A DNA stretch of 9,324 nt from an uncultured Capnocytophaga sp. (lineage in GTDB: Bacteria; Bacteroidota; Bacteroidia; Flavobacteriales; Flavobacteriaceae): NCBI GenBank assembly GCA_905372595.1, contig CAJPPS010000038.1, positions 1-9,324 on the forward strand. Reading direction: 5' to 3'. Both the position numbers and the translations under genes were made by a program. This document shows, piece by piece, positions 8,179 through 9,324 of the stretch; within the stretch, counting starts at the first letter, position 1, and the number at the start of each line of letters is the position of its first letter. The notes under the pieces were generated by a model that worked only from the letters and a program-made list of their open reading frames with translations, had not been told where the DNA came from and did no database searches.

Positions 8179-9120
8179 TTACATTAAAAATTTGTTGCTA
8201 ATAGAAGCGTGTTCGTGTACTGAACGCATCACATCCGCAAATAGCTTCGCACAACTTAATACGTGTATTTTTGAAGTAAGGTTATGGTGCGGAATAGAAT
8301 CCGTAACTATAAGCTCTTCCATAGGAGAGTTCTCTATTTTCTCAAGGGCGTTGCCACTCAGTAGGGCGTGTGTACATACAGCTCGCACACTTACTGCGCC
8401 TTTTTCTTTCATTATTTCAGAGGCTTTCACCAATGTTCCTGCTGTATCTACCATATCATCTACAAGGATGATATTTTTACCCTCTACCTCCCCGATGAGT
8501 TCCATTTTCTCTATCACATTGGCTTTTTTGCGTTGTTTGTAGCAAATAACCACATCCGAATTAAGGAACTTAGCATAGGAGTGTGCTCTTTTGGATCCTC
8601 CCATATCTGGAGAAGCAATACATAAGTTTTCTAGGTTCAAGCTCTTTATGTAAGGAACAAAAATGGTAGAGGCATATAGGTGATCTACAGGAATTTCAAA
8701 AAATCCTTGGATCTGATCCGCGTGTAAGTCCATCGTAATAACGCGAGTAGCTCCAGCAGTTTCCAATAGGTTGGCTACTAGCTTCGCTGCAATAGGCACA
8801 CGAGGCTTGTCCTTGCGGTCTTGACGAGCCCAGCCAAAGTAAGGTATCACAGCTGTAATATGCTTGGCAGAGGCACGCTTGGCAGCATCTATCATTAGTA
8901 ACATCTCCATTAAGTTTTCAGAAGAGGGCTGAGTAGAACCAATCAGAAAAACACGAGCGCCTCGCACTGACTCCTCAAAAGAAGGTTGAAATTCGCCATC
9001 ACTGAAGTGAGAAAAAATAATTTTCCCTAACTCAATACCGTATTCCTGAGCAATTTTGCTCGCCAATGCTTCACTCTGTGTACAAGCAAAGATCTTGACG
9101 GCTGGCATAGAATATTCCAT
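8179..9120 (-). CDS. prs: Ribose-phosphate pyrophosphokinase (PRPP synthase, 313 aa)
   Basis: Transfers pyrophosphate from ATP to ribose 5-phosphate, making PRPP for purine, pyrimidine, histidine, tryptophan and NAD synthesis. Class I family signatures are present: FSDGEF near residue 40, the flexible catalytic loop PYFGWARQDRKDKPR (RQDRK at 99-103), the metal-binding DLHADQIQGFF (131-141) and the PRPP-binding loop VDDMVDTAGTL (DD at 221-222). Length equals the usual 310-320. The first ATG (9118-9120) gives MEYSMPAVKIF; the ATG at 9106-9108 gives MPAVKIF, which lines up better with the E. coli start MPDMKLF, so the shorter 309-residue form is a real alternative. The GG-SKRAH segment at 174-180 differs from the E. 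coli GGVVRAR. It is the first gene of a probable prs-rplY operon read from a promoter shared back to back with a tRNA gene. Confidence 0.96.
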   Translation of the reverse strand: MEYSMPAVKIFACTQSEALASKIAQEYGIELGKIIFSHFSDGEFQPSFEESVRGARVFLIGSTQPSSENLMEMLLMIDAAKRASAKHITAVIPYFGWARQDRKDKPRVPIAAKLVANLLETAGATRVITMDLHADQIQGFFEIPVDHLYASTIFVPYIKSLNLENLCIASPDMGGSKRAHSYAKFLNSDVVICYKQRKKANVIEKMELIGEVEGKNIILVDDMVDTAGTLVKASEIMKEKGAVSVRAVCTHALLSGNALEKIENSPMEELIVTDSIPHHNLTSKIHVLSCAKLFADVMRSVHEHASISNKFLM

Positions 9121-9132
9121 AAATCAAGTAGT

Positions 9133-9173
9133 TATAAGTATAATTAGATTCTTTTTTATAAGTGTGTATAAGT
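9133..9173. repeat. Three direct copies of TATAAGT in the prs leader
   Basis: The heptamer TATAAGT occurs at 9133-9139, 9157-9163 and 9167-9173; the last two are followed by G and spaced 10 bases apart, one helical turn. They lie between the predicted prs start of transcription (near 9181, reading left) and the prs start codon. In an AT-rich leader this may be chance; a binding site is possible but unproven. Confidence 0.4.
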
Positions 9174-9187
9174 GTTTTCTGCGGTGG

Positions 9188-9195
9188 CAAAGATA
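9188..9195 (-). promoter_or_regulatory. Bacteroidota-type -7 promoter element for prs-rplY
   Basis: CAAAGATA on the + strand is TATCTTTG on the - strand, identical to the elements before gltA and asnS. It lies 68 bases upstream of the prs start codon, giving a predicted leader of about 60 bases. The -33 position has only a T-rich stretch (A-rich on the + strand at 9215-9223). Confidence 0.65.
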
Positions 9196-9233
9196 GCAAT
9201 TAAAAATGATTTCTAAAAAAAAATTATTCTTTT

Positions 9234-9264
9234 TTTGTAAATTAAAAATTTTATTGTACTTTTG
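9234..9264 (+). promoter_or_regulatory. Full Bacteroidota promoter (-33 and -7) for tRNA-Leu
   Basis: TTTG at 9234-9237 forms the -33 element, followed by a 19-base spacer and TACTTTTG at 9257-9264, an exact TAnnTTTG. This is the best-formed promoter in the window. Transcription should start near 9271, about 17 bases before the mature tRNA 5' end. Confidence 0.78.
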
Positions 9265-9287
9265 CACCAGAATTCATAACAATAATT

Positions 9288-9324
9288 GCCTGAGTGGCGG
9301 AATTGGTAGACGCGCACGACTCAA
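9288..9324 (+). tRNA. tRNA-Leu (anticodon CAA), 5' part, cut by window end
   Basis: The first 37 bases match the class II leucine tRNA pattern: a 7-base acceptor strand GCCTGAG, then TGGCGGAATTGGTAGACGCG for the D arm with its conserved GG and AGA, then the 5' strand CACGA of the anticodon stem, then CT and CAA. Lined up with E. coli tRNA-Leu, CAA falls at positions 34-36, decoding UUG. The anticodon 3' stem, the long variable arm and the T arm lie outside the window, so the fold cannot be completed here. Confidence 0.9.

Overview
The window looks like a housekeeping stretch of chromosome from an AT-rich member of the Bacteroidota, most likely the Flavobacteriia. A Capnocytophaga-like oral flavobacterium would fit, but genus is a guess. 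Evidence: every upstream gap carries the Bacteroidota sigma-factor -7 element TAnnTTTG, clear Shine-Dalgarno sites are lacking, the aconitase is mitochondrial-like, and citrate synthase, monomeric isocitrate dehydrogenase and aconitase are encoded together.

Layout. (1) 81-5880, + strand: a three-gene operon, gltA (citrate synthase) - icd (monomeric isocitrate dehydrogenase) - acn (mitochondrial-like aconitase), with a promoter in the first 60 bases and a strong hairpin terminator at 5901-5938. Together these enzymes take acetyl-CoA and oxaloacetate to 2-oxoglutarate, the oxidative branch of the TCA cycle that feeds glutamate synthesis. (2) 5972-7479, + strand: asnS (asparaginyl-tRNA synthetase) with its own promoter and a 75-base leader holding a tiny in-frame ORF. 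(3) 7499-7526: a bidirectional terminator between asnS and the convergent rplY. (4) 7555-9120, - strand: prs (PRPP synthase) followed 21 bases later by rplY (ribosomal protein L25, CTC form), a probable two-gene operon. (5) 9121-9324: a divergent promoter region serving prs leftward and a tRNA-Leu(CAA) rightward; the tRNA is cut by the window edge right after its anticodon.

All five protein families are recognisable along their full length; there are no broken genes, mobile elements or CRISPR arrays, and I see no undescribed multi-gene system. The most interesting point is in icd: two of the three residues known to hold the 2'-phosphate of NADP in this family appear replaced (Leu587 and Pro647, with Arg598 kept), so the cofactor preference of the enzyme is open. 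Smaller points are the leader ORF before asnS, a thrice-repeated heptamer in the prs leader and the probable loss of the NADH-site cysteine in citrate synthase. Residue comparisons with other species are from memory of family sequences, not from a computed alignment.
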